64,000 nt of DNA from Ascidia mentula (Eukaryota > Chordata > Ascidiacea > Phlebobranchia > Ascidiidae): contig OX387203.1 of assembly GCA_947561715.1 (NCBI GenBank), positions 5,456,001 through 5,520,000 on the forward strand, given 5' to 3'. Each line of letters opens with the position of its first letter. Positions within the stretch are counted from its first letter, which is position 1. Below are positions 22,277 to 36,200 of the stretch, one piece after another. The notes below the pieces were generated by a model. It saw nothing but the letters and a program-made list of their open reading frames with translations, made no database searches and had not been told where the DNA came from. The translations under genes were made by a program, and so were the position numbers.

Positions 22277-25200
22277 TTTCGAAATAAACAACAACGTCAC
22301 TTTCAAACTATAAAAGGACAATTATCTGCACACAGCGTTTATGTTCGATAATTCAATGAGCTCGTGCTAATCGAAACTCCAACACGCAAATTGCATTTCA
22401 GTTATCCTTGAAACAGGCTCATGCGTATAAGTCTATCATCTTTGTATATTTGTTCAAACAAATTATTTTAGTTTATTTAACTGCATTTCACATCGTTTTT
22501 ACAAAACAAAAATGAAAAAAGGCGATTCTACTTTAACATGTTAGTTGTCACATTTTTTGACCTTTACCCATTTTACTTGACCGCGATTATGGAAACATGT
22601 ATTTGCTACGTTAAAATCTTTTGTCTTTTTACATAAGTCAAAAATAGTTCGCTGAAAAAGGGTCGAATGCCAGCTTTGTTTGCAAAGAGACAGAAAGATT
22701 GCGCAACTTCGGTGCAAAGGATTAAATTACGGAACCTGCCGAGGGGTTGATTTCAATCACAGCCCTGTAAATTATTGATCAAGCCAAGCCAATCATTGCT
22801 GAATTTTCCGGGTCTTTGCAGTATATTTTTTATCTCCTTTGGATCTCACCAAGTTAAACGATCCTTCTCTAAGACTGTTTAAGTAAAAAGAAGTGATTTG
22901 CCACGAGTCAAATCAATAGGAAAACAGTCTTGCAAGAAAAATGGTTGCTTGCTATACAAAAGTTTGTCAAATTAATAAAACAACGTTTGGTAATAGCAAG
23001 CATCCAGCAACACCTACAGAATATATTTCAGACATTATTACATAATTATTTTTTTTTAAATTATTTGTTCAACTATCCGGGTCACGCTTATTACATTAGT
23101 ACTTATTTATACATTAACACATAGTTGTTTTGTTTTCGTCATGATGCTCAATCCCCTTTGGGACTTTTTTTTAATAAACCAATATTTGCCTGAACTATGA
23201 GACATTTGGATTTCTATTTTAGAATTTGTTTTAATTTGACTCCTACAAAAAAGGTTTCGCCAAATGTGATTGACCTTGCATTGAAACAATGAAAACCCCA
23301 AGATCGGAAAATACGTTTTCAAACAAATCCTCCCCTTTTGTCTGTTGCAATCCCTAACAACGGTTTAATCAGTCACGTGACTCTCTGCGCGACGCGCGAG
23401 GAACGTGAGGATCGATACACAATAAAGCGCCGAGCGGATGACAACACAACTGACCACAGATTTACCACAAAAGGCATTAAATTTGTCTCACAACAAAACG
23501 AAATTAAACGGTTTGGGACAACATGCATTCGGACTCGGAAAGCCACCCAAGAAAAACGTCTTATTTGCAAAAGAGTCACCAACACCGTTAAATTTATCCT
23601 CGCTGCACATCAAGAATGTCACTCTATTCTATTGTCCATATGATATCTTTTGTTCCAAGAATCCACTCTTTCCACTCCAACTTGAGAGTTATTGATTGAA
23701 TTTTGTGTGTTCTCGAATGTTATAGTAGTTTTTGCAATTTGTGACTAAAAAAAAACGATTTTTGAAACATCCGTTTTATTGTCCGCACTTTCAACAATAT
23801 TTTCAATCCTTGTACGAGACGCGGCTTCTCGCAGTCATAACACCAACGCGTTCGGTACCATTTAGCGGACAGAGAAACGCACTACACACCGGTGACACTG
23901 AAACAAAAGCAACCTGTCAGTGAAGAATGATGAATGACCAGTCCTTTGTTGGCGGCACTTTGTCCCGTATCCAGTATCGGCAATCATGGTAGGGGTGTGA
24001 AGCCGCTGTTGAGCAAAACGTTTGGGAGGTAAATTCAAGTTGCTCTGTTTACCGTGGTGTTATTGTTGGTATGCGTGTGGTTTTGAGTAAGAGGAGAAGT
24101 AGTTTTCCCCAAGGTTCGGAACAATATACTGTGACAGTGTGTTTCAAAACTCTTTGTCGACAGAGAAGATGAATCAGTAGCGACAATCGCGGAGAGTGTA
24201 TTTACGCTTGTCTGTAGGCGGGTACAGGTTCCCGGAAAACCATAGCCCCGTAGCAACTCATACGTCAAATTGTATAACTAGCACTGGAGAAGCAGAATTG
24301 AGTTTGCGCCCAATTATGCGATGAGTAAAGGAATATAAATGCATCGATGAGTGACTTGTTTCATTCAGGGTGTAAAATATATTGGCCAAATATTTGGTTT
24401 CGAGGCATAACTGCAACCAATATGGCATTGGACAATTTGCGCTGTTCGTACGTGCTGCTGTGGCTGGTCGTAGTCCCTTTAGTCGTTCGAAATCAATAAG
24501 ATGTATGGGAAGAAGACTGTGGGGGCGTTTATAGAGTCGATACTAATTTGTTTGCAACAGGAAAGACGTCTTTTCAAGTGCGTTAATTGCTCCGTCGGCG
24601 TCTCTTGCTTTTATCACAGGCGTATAACCGAAGGATTGGATGTTGCTTTGGGACTTTGATTAGGACAAATAAAAAGCACTCGGTAGGTGCTTGTGTGCGC
24701 TTTGAACCTACTTCACAGCACAAACAATAATTTTATAGGCAGAAAGGTATTGGGTATAAAATTGTGCAGTGATTTAGAAATCCGCCAGAATGTCATGCAT
24801 TTCTGTACAAGTAGTTAAGCTATTCTGTGCGGTTAAACTTGTACACATTGTGATAATCTTATCGCTACAAAGTTACGATGAATATCTTTACACGAATATC
24901 GCAAGAAATTAAGATCAGCAGGGGTTTTGGAGATTGTGACATGATACAGTTTGTTCTTTAAAGTAGAGAATCGCGCAGAGACAAGGCAGCAGCACCAAAC
25001 CTTGTTGTTTACTTTCAAAACAGCCGCTCTTGTTGTTAGCGAACCGAAGAATTGTTAATTGAATAAAAGCGTAAAGGGGTTCTTTAACTGCCTGAGATAA
25101 ACAATATAAATAATTAAAGCAAGGCGGATTCTGGCACTAAGAGTTAAGACAGCGTGACAGCTTAGGACAAATATAGAGAAATGGTCAAGCAAACTAAATA

Positions 25201-25992
25201 TAGTACCGTATGGGTACCATGGTAAGCTGTAAGTTTCAAAGATTTTATTGTCACCTCGCAAGTGGTTTCTCATGTAGGTGTGCATTTTCCTTGCTCTGAA
25301 TTTTGTCAAAATGTATTTGGCGAGAACCAAAGACGCTTTGAAGTAAACCGAAACCTATATTCGTGATTTAACTGTGGCCTTAATAGTGCTATATGTGTAT
25401 AATAATTTGTCGATAATGTTAACATTTGGCGTGTGCTGCATTTTTGAACAACTGTTCGTAAGTCTTGTTAGAAAATGTTTTTCGAATTACAAAACACTTC
25501 TCTGAAAATCTTTGATGTCTCTAAAGCTTTGATAACCCATTGTTTTTTCAGCCTAAAAAAACGCAAGTATTTTGCTTTTAATCCCCAAAATCGGACGCCA
25601 CAGGATTTCAACAAAACAAGGAATCTTTTGTATAAGCCACCTTTGCGTTTTGACCATAAGTAACCTTTTGACCGTCGGGTCGCGTAACCCAATCTCTAAC
25701 GTGACTGGGTGATGGACATTCACCCATCAAATAATCTACGTCACAATGTACCATTGAAATTAAACAATGGACGAAACTAATATGACGTACATCATAATGT
25801 AGGTTTGACTAGGAGTCTGATTGCAAATTTTATTGAGAAAAGGCTGCTTAGAAATTCATTGATTCATCGCGAATGGACCTTATCAGCGCGATTGCAAGGT
25901 GTTTCATACACCAGCTGATACAATAACAATTGCCGATTGGGACAACTCATTCGAGTATGAATTAGGGTAGTAAATGCCAGATTACTGGAAGA

Positions 25993-26247
25993 TACTATTA
26001 CACCGGGTCACAAAGTTATCGCTAAACTTGAACCTCGTATAAACGTACAAATGTAACATAGAAATCTGTGCGAATGTTTACGCTATAATTTAGTGTTGTG
26101 TTTCAATTAAAATATATAACCAAAAATAAAGGGCGTTTGCCCTGTCCACGCACCTAACCATTAAAATTTGTACAGATTTCTATTTGAAACGTACTTATAT
26201 GTGGATCAAGTTTGTGCGAAAACTTTGTGGTCCGGTGTAGTAGTATT
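25993..26247. mobile_element. fold-back MITE, family 1 copy b, best preserved
   Basis: About 255 bp with terminal inverted repeats of roughly 70-75 bp. The left end begins ATACTATTACACCGGGTCAC and the complement of the right end begins ATACTACTACACCGGACCAC. Both arms run on through CACAAAGTT, AAACTTGA and AGAAATCTGT. The 100-bp middle has no coding capacity. The autonomous partner is not in the window. Confidence 0.8.
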
Positions 26248-26802
26248 TTCCGATTACTATATTTTCGATCTGCAGCTATTCCAACAAATGATTTTTTGTG
26301 AGTTTAACGAACTAAGTTCCTCAGGTCGATGATATTTAATTATGTGTCAGTTACCTGTAACACAACAGCCGTATTTTCGAACAAGTGAAATTCAATGAGT
26401 TTGTAACACTCGTAGATGAAGCTTCCATCAGCAATGTTTGGCTTTATGAAACGTAATGGTTCTGCTCCTTTCCTTGGAACACACATAGGCGAAAGAGTCG
26501 TCCGTCGAAGCTTATTACCCCGAGGCTCAAGTGCTAAATTATTCATTAATTTTAAATAAGACCGCCCCTAATTTACGGAGTTGGGCTTTTCAAGCGCAGC
26601 TGAATAGTCGTAATGAGTCTACAGCCCTTTTCCCTTTCTCTGTAGCACCCTTCATCTCTTCTGTCCAGGCAGTCAGTGCACAGAGGCAAGACTGTTGTTT
26701 ATGTTGCCTTGTCAGCGCGAGGATGTTGCACTGGGCATTTATTTCCTCTTGCGGCGCATTTTTCTGCCCTCTCTGCAGAAGCGTTTGTGCTGATTTAATT
26801 GT

Positions 26803-26840
26803 CGCACAGCAATGAGTTCTTGCCGCACAGCAATGAGTTC
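26803..26840. repeat. 17-bp tandem duplication
   Basis: CGCACAGCAATGAGTTC occurs twice with four bases between. The surrounding 26,540-26,830 is unusually pyrimidine-rich and contains homeodomain-like TAAT cores. Any regulatory meaning is speculative. Confidence 0.6.
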
Positions 26841-28212
26841 AAATTAGGTATTGTGGTATGTATTGTTTAAACAATGCTTATTTTCGGTAATAAGCATCAA
26901 AAATGGTGATTGAGCAGAAATACCCCAATTGTATCCTTGACCAAGGGCTGTAATTTCTAGCTAACCGTTATATATTTTGTTTTCAATAGTTTTATGCTGT
27001 GAAGTACCAGGTAGAATACACAAAAATGATTATCAGGATGTGCTGTTGACATGCTAACCGATTTGGCTTGGTTTTAAACACGGCAGTTCTCTGATTATAA
27101 ATAAACTAAAGCATGTAGACACGTTAGGTCATTTTTTTGGTTTTGGAAAACACAATATTGCCATTTTTTGGTGATTCGCTTTGTGTAAAACTGTTTATTT
27201 TTGAACATTTCGGCGTTTATTTTGTAAAGAATCAAAATCTTGCGGTCAAACAGGGTCATGAACTTGGGCTATACCCGCACAATAAACCCCCAGGACCTAT
27301 ACAAGAAACGGCATTGTGGCAAGGGCATTAATAATAGATAGAAAACCACAGGCTAGTTACGGTCAAGGGGTGTGGCCGAATTGACAACAGTTAGTGCATA
27401 TGTGGCTTATATCAGAAAGTTTTGTGGTTTGTAACCTTTCCTTTTTGACAATTTATCCTTCAGTTTAAACGATGCAGTTTTTCTGTGCAAACTGTATTGC
27501 CAAAATATGTGGAGATGCAACCGGTTTCTCGTATAAAAATACATCTACAGATGAGGCTTTATAAATACAAGGAAATGGTTTTTAACCAATCTTGCAAAAA
27601 CGTTAGCTGATTTCTATAACTGAGTTGGATACAAAATTGTGTAGAAGTAAAAAGTTTATTGTTGTAAACAACAGCACGCCAACGTTGTGTTGCAAGAAAC
27701 GCAGATGGCTTTGTTAATTTAGTCCCAAGGCGCGTTCGCCGATGTCTTTTATTCCTCGAAAACGCGCGAGTAAAAATGCGTGTGGCTGTTTCTGACGTAA
27801 AAACGATTTTTGCCCGTTCAAGCGTGGCAAGCTTCAAAAAAGAAATCAATATTGGACAGTACGTCAGGTGCAAAACGGCTTCCCAGTACCGCACTGACAA
27901 TGTAATATGAGGTTGTACGAATGTATTAGGTTTGTGAGGTCGAGATATCTAACTGTAACTGTACGTCTGCATACTGCAACGTATTTAAAGCAAATGTTTT
28001 GAGCTTAGCTCGGGCAACCGATGCTGCAAGGTTGTATAAAAAGTAATCCGGTGTAAATTGACTTGTAGTGTTGTGTATATATACTATTAGGACTTGATTC
28101 TGTTCATAATAATTGCTTCTATACAGTGTAATATAGTTGTTGCTTGGTGTGTTGTTCGTTTCGCAAAAGTTTTGGTCACAATGAAATGCGCATTGAAACT
28201 TTTTGTCTACTT

Positions 28213-28270
28213 TGCGAGCTGCAGACTGATGGCCACGTTTTCAACCTATAAGGGTCTCATCAGTGCAGCC
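28213..28270. mobile_element. fragment of fold-back repeat, family 3
   Basis: AGCTGCAGACTG followed by CCTATAAGGGTCTCATCAGTGCAGC (written here with its break at CCTATAAGGG / TCTCATCAGTGCAGC) matches the 22,130 and 16,204 copies. Only part of the element is present. Confidence 0.5.
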
Positions 28271-30963
28271 AAGCGGCCAGGATAGTCTTCCATTTTGTGG
28301 TGACTTTGCACTTACCGTCGTCCTTTTTCGTATGGGCACCAAACTAGGTGCAACCATACGAAAAAAACAAGTTGAAAACACATTAATTGCAAAAAAACGT
28401 CATTTGCATTTCTTTGCAGGTGCTACAGACAAAAGGAAAACCAAAGAGTTTCTAGAAATGGACTCAATTGATTTACATTAACAAAATTTTGTTTAACATT
28501 ACCGTTGTGTAATGATTTCGGTTGCCGCGGGAAACCCTGCATCATCACAACATGGTAGGAATATGTCGGACGCCACTGCCATGTCGTTTCACAACCGAGA
28601 ACAGGTATGATTTACTGGTTTTTCTTTATATCTTATTGCATTTATCATCTTAACGAAAACAATGACGTATTCGGCTGCGCAAAACATATTTTCAACAATG
28701 TACGACTCCTCAATTTACCAAGAAGAGTTCAACCTGTTCTTTTCATTTATTCCGATGAAATCAACGCAACTTTCGTTTTATTCTTTGGAGACGCTTAGTA
28801 GTGCAAGAAGCGAAATGTCAGAAAAGTGCATTGTAATTCTGAGTATAAAGAGACTGGCCATATTAAACATGACAGTGTTAATAGCAGAATTTTAAGAAAA
28901 CCCGTGAGTTGTGTTCCTGCATTGTAATGTTTCGTTATTTTTCACTGCAAGAACAGAACAGATCAGTAACTTATTAAGGACAAAATCACTGTTTAGGTTT
29001 TAGTTTAATTTGTGTCAAAGAACCTTTTATCGATTCTGGTACAGCATGTATTTTTGATGACCTGTACGACCATACGCGACGACGTGCAAATGGAAAACGG
29101 AATACCACAGACTCTGTTCTTACATATGCCGCAAGCAATGGTGTATCTGAAAAGGTGTAGAAGCTACGCCCAACTTGTAGAGATTATTTTTATTCACTGT
29201 TTGATTTAGTGGAAAATAGTCTTGCGCTGTTTAAATGGTGAAAATATTTGTTATCTATGGTTACATGAAAAATATGAAACAAACGACTTAGGATTATTTA
29301 CAGGAGTTATTGAGTCTTTGGTGGTCAAAAAAAGTCTGTTACTGAGTCTTTGGTGGCCATAAAGACGCCAAAGAAACAAACTTTCGTATGGTTTCTTGGT
29401 TAGAAATAATGTTGGACATGGTGTTTGAAACACTGCCCATGAGCTGTAGCCAAAATTATACAAGGCTCTAATGGGGAATAAAGGGCGTACCGCGCGGGTT
29501 TGCACACAATAAAGCTAATACAACCACCATGTTTTACCTCGCTATAGAAATCAGTTTTTTAACAGTCTTTGAGTAAATAGTGCATTATGTGAATTGACAA
29601 AGATCTGTACTTGTACGAAACATTTTTTTTCGTACAGGGAAGAAGTTGCACCAAACTCAAAATATTTCGAACAGCGCATTAAAATTGTAAATCCAACGTT
29701 AACTTATTTTTTAATGATGGAAATTTTGGACCGTGGTATCTTGTTCAAATGCAATGTATTCAATTCTCTATAATAACGGGTGCAAGTTTGTGTTCGAGTT
29801 GGGAGAATTTAACCCCGAAGGAATTGCGGTCGTATTACAAACAGATGTCGGGGGCGCAACTGTGACGTAACATTGTCAAGTGTGAAGCCACAATAGAGGA
29901 ATAGTTGTCAGCTGTGACGTAATAGTATTTTGAGCTTTTTGTTATCATTTAAATTCCACTAAATTGTACGAATTAAAAATTATATTCAACAATCAATTCA
30001 GAAACATTTGTATTTTGTGCAAATGAAAACTACCACACGGATGAGCAAGATACACAAGAAACAAAATAGCATGGACAATGACAAAAACAGAAAGGTGATA
30101 AAAAATAGTTTACGGCGATAAACGAATAAACTTGGTGGCTACAAACATAAAAATGCACCAGTTTCGACGCGCTTTAATTCAGGCAAACGAGGAACTTTCT
30201 GACAAATTGATGGATGTGCGTGGGCATACAGAAAAGCTCGGACATTGGTCGAACCAGTAACTAATCACCAAGCTTTACGTGGCTTCATTCCCAGGCGATT
30301 TGAACAAGAGGAGGCTTTGAAAGTCCCTCGGGAAATAGATAGCATGCATCTGGAATCATTCTGCGCTCATGTCTTTTGCGTCTCACACACGTATACGACG
30401 TACAAGGTAGCGGCGTGGAAAATTTTTGCAAAGTACGTTACGGGTATTTTGTAAAGGAAATGGGCGATGTCGAAGAAAGTTGCAGGTTTAGTACAGATTG
30501 CCTTGCACAATTAATTTCTTAGAATACGGTGCAAGGGAAAGGTGTGAGAGATTTAAAAGACTCTTTGAAAAGCAATAAGAGATATAGGAAATGGTTATTC
30601 GAGCGTAACAATACTAGCAATGTTTTCTTTTTGATAAGTTAGTTTATTGTCAGGTTGGGTTTACTGCAAACAACGCTCTTACATAATGTATTTGTAACGT
30701 TTATACGCATACGATCCGACTAAAACCGAACGCTATGATTGTTATGAATTAAGTTTGCAAATGCAAAGGCGTTCTTGGTTAGCACTCATTTGGAAACTTT
30801 ATTAAATTCTTGTAATCTTTATATCCGGATATAGTTGCCCTCGATTTAGGAACGATTTATTTTGGTCAGAAATCGTTGTGAAATTTTAGGCGAAAAAGGA
30901 GGGACGAAAAATAAATGGTTAATTGGCAAAGTTAACTGCGCCTGAGTAGCCCTCAAGTCCATT

Positions 30964-31166
30964 CACTAAACCAGTGCTTCCCAACCTTTTTCATTTCGCG
31001 ACCCATTTTTAATGCAAGTTTTATTGTGCGACCCACAATGAGATATGACCAAACGAATAACAAACAATTATAATGCAATAATTTCGTGATCTAATAGAAA
31101 ACGGTAACATTTAGAAATGCTTTCGCCACTCACAAAACCCATTGGTTGGGAGGCACTGCACTAAAC
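30964..31166. mobile_element. non-autonomous hAT MITE with intact target-site duplication
   Basis: The element is 30,972-31,158 (187 bp). Its left end is CAGTGCTTCCCAACC and the complement of its right end is CAGTGCCTCCCAACC, one mismatch in 15. It is flanked on both sides by the identical octamer CACTAAAC (30,964-30,971 and 31,159-31,166). CAGTG-type ends and 8-bp duplications are diagnostic of hAT transposition. No transposase is encoded. Confidence 0.93.
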
Positions 31167-31689
31167 AGTCGACTGATGATTTGTACAACGTTGTTGAAAA
31201 CCTATAAAAACACAATGCTCTTCGGTTACGTTGTGGTTTTAACGACTTAAATTTAATTCAAAACACATATGTTGTCGTCATTAAGACAGAACAATACGCA
31301 TAGTCGCACGGATTACTTGAATGGCAACAACATACGAATCAATACAACAGTCACGTTACAAAGAAAGAGGTTTGGTGATAACTGCGCAATGATTCAATAT
31401 TGATCAATGCAGTTCAAGGCACGTATGTCAGCAACGTTGTTAATGTCAACGTTTCAGAAAAAATAATTTAACAGTCAAGTTCATGTAGAGCTTTTGTTCA
31501 GCCGTTTTCAGGACTTGTATCACAAAAATTTTAAAGCTCTATAGAAAAGACTACGGCGTGACATAAAGTACTTGGACGCACTCTTCCAATGGTTTCGTTT
31601 GTCACTTAAGGGCCGGTACATTTTATGCACTATCTTTTACAGAACCTTTTACAGAACCGTTTACAGAGGTTAACTAAAGAGCAAATGTT

Positions 31690-31760
31690 ATATGTTGCTG
31701 TTGCTGCCATGGATATTGTGGTGTGGTTAATCAGTTCTTCTGGCACAATTAAACATACAC
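31690..31760. mobile_element. solo left arm of fold-back MITE, family 2
   Basis: TGTTGCTGTTGCTGCCATGG and then GTTCTTCTGGCACAATTAAA match the left part of the copies at 18,024 and 60,575. No right arm follows. Confidence 0.5.
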
Positions 31761-33208
31761 TAACTAAAAAGCACTTGCTAGTTTAGTTAGTTGCATAAAA
31801 GTATTTTAAAGTAACCCTAGACTTAAAATAATGAAAAAAAAACGAATATGGTTTAACTGTACAGGTTGTAGTCGTATTTACCACGTGTAACTGTTACCTC
31901 GACGTTTGTAGTCCGCAAAGCAACAGAATTCGTCAAGCGAGGATGGTAGACTAGGCAAGGAAAGCTTACGACGAAAAGACGGGGGATATATGATGCACGT
32001 CAGCTCCGACAACATGGAATCAAATAACTCACCAAAACAGGTACTTTCCCAAAAGGGCGATTCGGTTATAGCTATGTGGCCATACGCTGTGTCACGTTTA
32101 AAAAAGTATACCCCATACAAAACACGAAAGGAATCTGTTCGTTTAAAATAAGCCGCTTCTTTTGATGTAGCGATGGCACGAATCCTCTGAAATATATAGG
32201 TTTGCATGCAATGCCACAATAACTAGAACTTATGTAAGACTTTATTGTGTTGGAAAAAAACAAACAAGTTCCCAGGGGAAATATTGTGTTTTACACACAA
32301 AAAGGCAAACCGCTTGCAATACAAAAAAAAACGAAGGCAAAATGTATGACTTATTTAACACGAGGTAGCACTTTTTCGATTGGCTGCGCGGATCCAATAC
32401 GAGCTGTCGTGCGTATATTTTTCCGTTTTAGCTCAACATGAAAGCGAATATTGCCGTGATCAATAAAATCAATGTAAGTCACGTCGCGCCCACCAAGACC
32501 TGTCAGTGACAAGTTGTAAGAAATGCGATAAACAAGCCAATGTCGTTTGATGCTGTTGCTTTCATAGCTAGAAAGCAGTACTGGAACATTTGTTACATAT
32601 ATGTTTGCTCCATAAATGCTCCTATTTTAATTTGTGTTATAGCACTGTAGACAACATGTTGCTATACAGGTTGACACTAAATTGTAAGAAAACAGCTACA
32701 CTTTATTGCTGTTGCATAACAAAGAGGATAAACTTGTGTGCCACCACGTATAAACATGCCAAAGGACATCCTAAATACATTGGAGCACACTCATTTTATC
32801 GTATCCATGTCTTATAAACAACATGACGTCTTACGCTAAAATCGTGCGTATCCAAAAAGTATAAACGTAAGTCACTTGAGACTTCACGTTCTTTGCTTGC
32901 GATTACTCTGCAAACTAGTGCGCGGTTATTACTCGATGTCAACAAATATTTTGTTCAGTCAAGTGTACAATATTGGAAGTAGCAATCTTTAAGACATGCT
33001 GGCGAACGTGAAAATTACCCGATAAGGGGTTCAATGCACACGATTGATCGGAAGGCAAAAAGGTCACTGCTAGTAAGTGGGCATATTCCAAACACAACAT
33101 CCAGGATATTACGAAAGTAATTGTCGCTTACTTTCATTCATTTAAATATATAATTTTAATCAGATTTTATTATCATTTCTTTATGTAGGATATACGATTT
33201 TGTCAAAA

Positions 33209-36200
33209 ATGTCGTTCCCAAGTTTGTTGTTCAAACCTTACGATTTACTTCAGAACTCCGGTCGAATGAGCAGAGACGGGGGAAGTAGGGGTTCTCCCAG
33301 CAGTCCCCTTACTTTCACCCCTAGTTTGGTGGGGCGGAAGTTCTCGCGCGGACACAACGTCACAGCGGAGAACCCAAACGGAACAAGCCACCTAAACTCG
33401 GATTCGAAGCCGAGGCAATTTTCTTCAAGAGGAAAAGGTACAACATACAAATATTCAAGTTTTATTTTATTTGTTATTTTTAAGGCGATTTTTGTGCAGT
33501 TATTGTTAAAAACACAACGTTTCGCGAGTTGAAGATTTAATAAACGAATAAAGTCCTTAAAATGGAAGAAGCATCCTTAGGACTTTTGTCTCAATTTCTT
33601 TAGCAATGATAATTTTTTGACAAATATTGCATAATGCTGCTTCCTGTTTTAAAACACAACAATGCCGCATTATGGCTTCCTGATCTTCCGTCTACCGTTG
33701 TGTTTTCTCCGTTGTCGGATACCTAAAACGTTTCTGAAACGAAAACAAAAAAACACTTATTCTTCAGAGCTAATCAACGTCGCCGTGCAAACCGGTGCCA
33801 ACACAGAACTTGACGAAACAGACGAATCAAAACTAGGGGAAACCCCCGTTCAGGGATCGGGGACCGTACTGGTGGACATACCACGTGATCTCGCTCAGTG
33901 TGACGATCACTCTTGTCTGCATCTGCTCCAAGGTGTTGACGACGATGGTGAGTTTGCTAGGTTGATTTTTACGCATTTGACAGACTGCGGTGGCGGCATT
34001 TGCAAACTGAAACTGCGTTAAAAACTGCGATGGTTCGGGAAAAAGGCAAAAATAGCTGTTTTACCATTGGGTTTTTTTTCACGCTGTACATTAGTCTGAA
34101 AATCTAGTCCGACTCTTTGCTTTTGATGCCAAGATTACGCGAGCAAGCCGATAGAAGGGCCGCAAGATAAACGTGTCATGTTTTGAAAATGTTTTCTGGA
34201 AAATAAAAGAGTTCAGACCTTAAACCACAGTCACAAGAAACTGACTGTTTCTGTCTTTTGACATCGAAGTTACAAGCAAAAAAAAAACAGCGTCTCTGAT
34301 TTAATGTTAGTTGAGGTTCGCTAAGAAATAAAATGCAAAGAATGTCTGTGCGTTATTTGCAGTTGGAAGAAGATTGACCTCAGATATATTTTTTATTTTA
34401 ATCCATTGCGAGAAACGCGACGACGCAACCATTGACAATAGAGGATCAGAGCCAGTATTAAATCAGGTTGAATTCTTCCCCGTTCTGGCACCCAGAAATC
34501 GTAAAGGATTGGCTTAAATCCTGAACGCCAAGATCGGTAGTAAATAACCCTACCGCTTTGTTCGCTGGCGCTAAATTATTCATGGGTAACGAAAAGAAGC
34601 CCGGGATGTTCTTGATTGCTTGCCTGGCAATTTGCACAAAGAATTACTGATTTCAAATCCACCAAACTAAAGCAGCAAGGAGGTGAAAACTTAAATTATA
34701 AAATTTAGATGTTTTTTTGTTTTTTCTTGGTAAACAAGACCTTCATTAACCATATTTCACACGACATTTGATCATATTAACGCGAACGCAAGACTAATGC
34801 AATTAATGATAACTTTGTAGTTAATTTTGTAGGTTGAAACCTTTTCCCATTTTTGTATTTTGCAACTACCCCTTGCTGGAATACACCTTTAATGAAAAAG
34901 AATAAGTACGGAATAAATCCCAAAAAATTCGTTGTACCAGCAGAAGAACCATACCGTAAACTTATCATAAATTTGCTAACTTCTTTTAAGAATTCTAATA
35001 TAATATACAAAGGCTCGACTGGATTCAAAGAAGGTCGATAACGATTCACGTCAAATTGTTATTTAATCATTTTATTATCGATTGTGAGGTTTCGGAATTT
35101 AGTTAATGCCAATTCATTGTTAGGAAAATAGGAGTCGAGAAGGAAAAATTTGATAGGATTAGGTATCGCATGCATTATTTCAGGCAAAACTTGGCAAAGT
35201 TGTTGTGCGAAATTATCACTACTTGACCAAATGCAAGACATATTGAGTAGCATCCTCTGTACAATGTTACGCTTATTCCATTGCACCTTCATTTGTCATT
35301 GAACACAGGACATTCTAATATAACTCTTTTGTCAATGTTTAAGGTCTTTGTAGTACGTTTGACACCTTGGTATTTTTTTCAGAGGGCAGCAGTGACAACT
35401 ATCATTCGTGCAGCAACAACTGTGTCTGCTGCTTACGTGTCGTTATCAACATCTCGGGTCAGATATACGAGACACAGATAAAAACACTCCAAAGATTTCC
35501 TGACACTCTGCTCGGTCATCCAGAGAAGCGGAAGCGGTTCTACGATCCAATCAGAAAACAGTATTTCTTCGATCGTAATCGACCATCCTTTGACGCCATT
35601 TTGCACTTTTATCAGGTATGCTTTTTTCTCGGCTGTTAGGATATAGTGCAGAAAATTGAAAGGCTTCGTTTCACAGTATTCTATACTGACAGAAGCCTGT
35701 TTTACCGAAACTTGAAAATAACTAAGACTGGCACCGTGCCATTGTAATGGTGTCATATAATAAAGATGGCAACTTTAGTACACACCCAGACTAACTCAGG
35801 GTTTATGACAAGGTGTTATAACACAAGTGTGGGGCTATATTACGTCAAAAAGCATTGGTAATGTTTTTGTGGTACAAATTTGCAAGTAAATCCATTCTTC
35901 TTGTGCCTTGTATATAGCAACGACTCCTTTTCGTAATTATACCCATATATTTATATGTATATTATATTTTTTTCATAATTTTGTATCTAATTATATTCAT
36001 GATGACTTGTGCATCGGGCTAGCTAGCAGGTAGATTTGTTGTGGAGGTTGTGTGTTACACTATCACGTAAACCTATAGTGCGGCCGAAATTGGAAAGCTG
36101 TGACCTTCATGAGAGCACTTTACGCTTATAATTAAATTGAGCTCCTATTAAAATACGTTACCTCCCTTCTGAAGTTTACGAGGTCATCCGTATCACATCA

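Larger units (their letters stand above)
21108..33188. other. 12-kb gap without a supportable gene
   Basis: Both strands were read for coding exons with splice context and none is convincing. The best short candidate is an ATG at 28,566 followed by 14 codons and a gtatga donor, but no compatible second exon was found. The gap holds fold-back repeats (22,130; 25,993; 28,213), a hAT MITE (30,972) and a solo arm near 31,694. As the upstream region of the potassium channel it is the likely place for its 5' exons and enhancers. Confidence 0.45.

Noticed and set aside
28566-28610. First coding exon (ATG plus 14 codons and a gtatga donor) for the Kv1 gene
   Set aside because: It ends in phase 0, whereas the exon holding the Kv1 ATG would need an upstream exon ending in phase 1; no other partner was found.
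33200-33208. Upstream start of the Kv1 protein at 33,200
   Set aside because: The codon there is TTG; the first ATG in frame is at 33,209.
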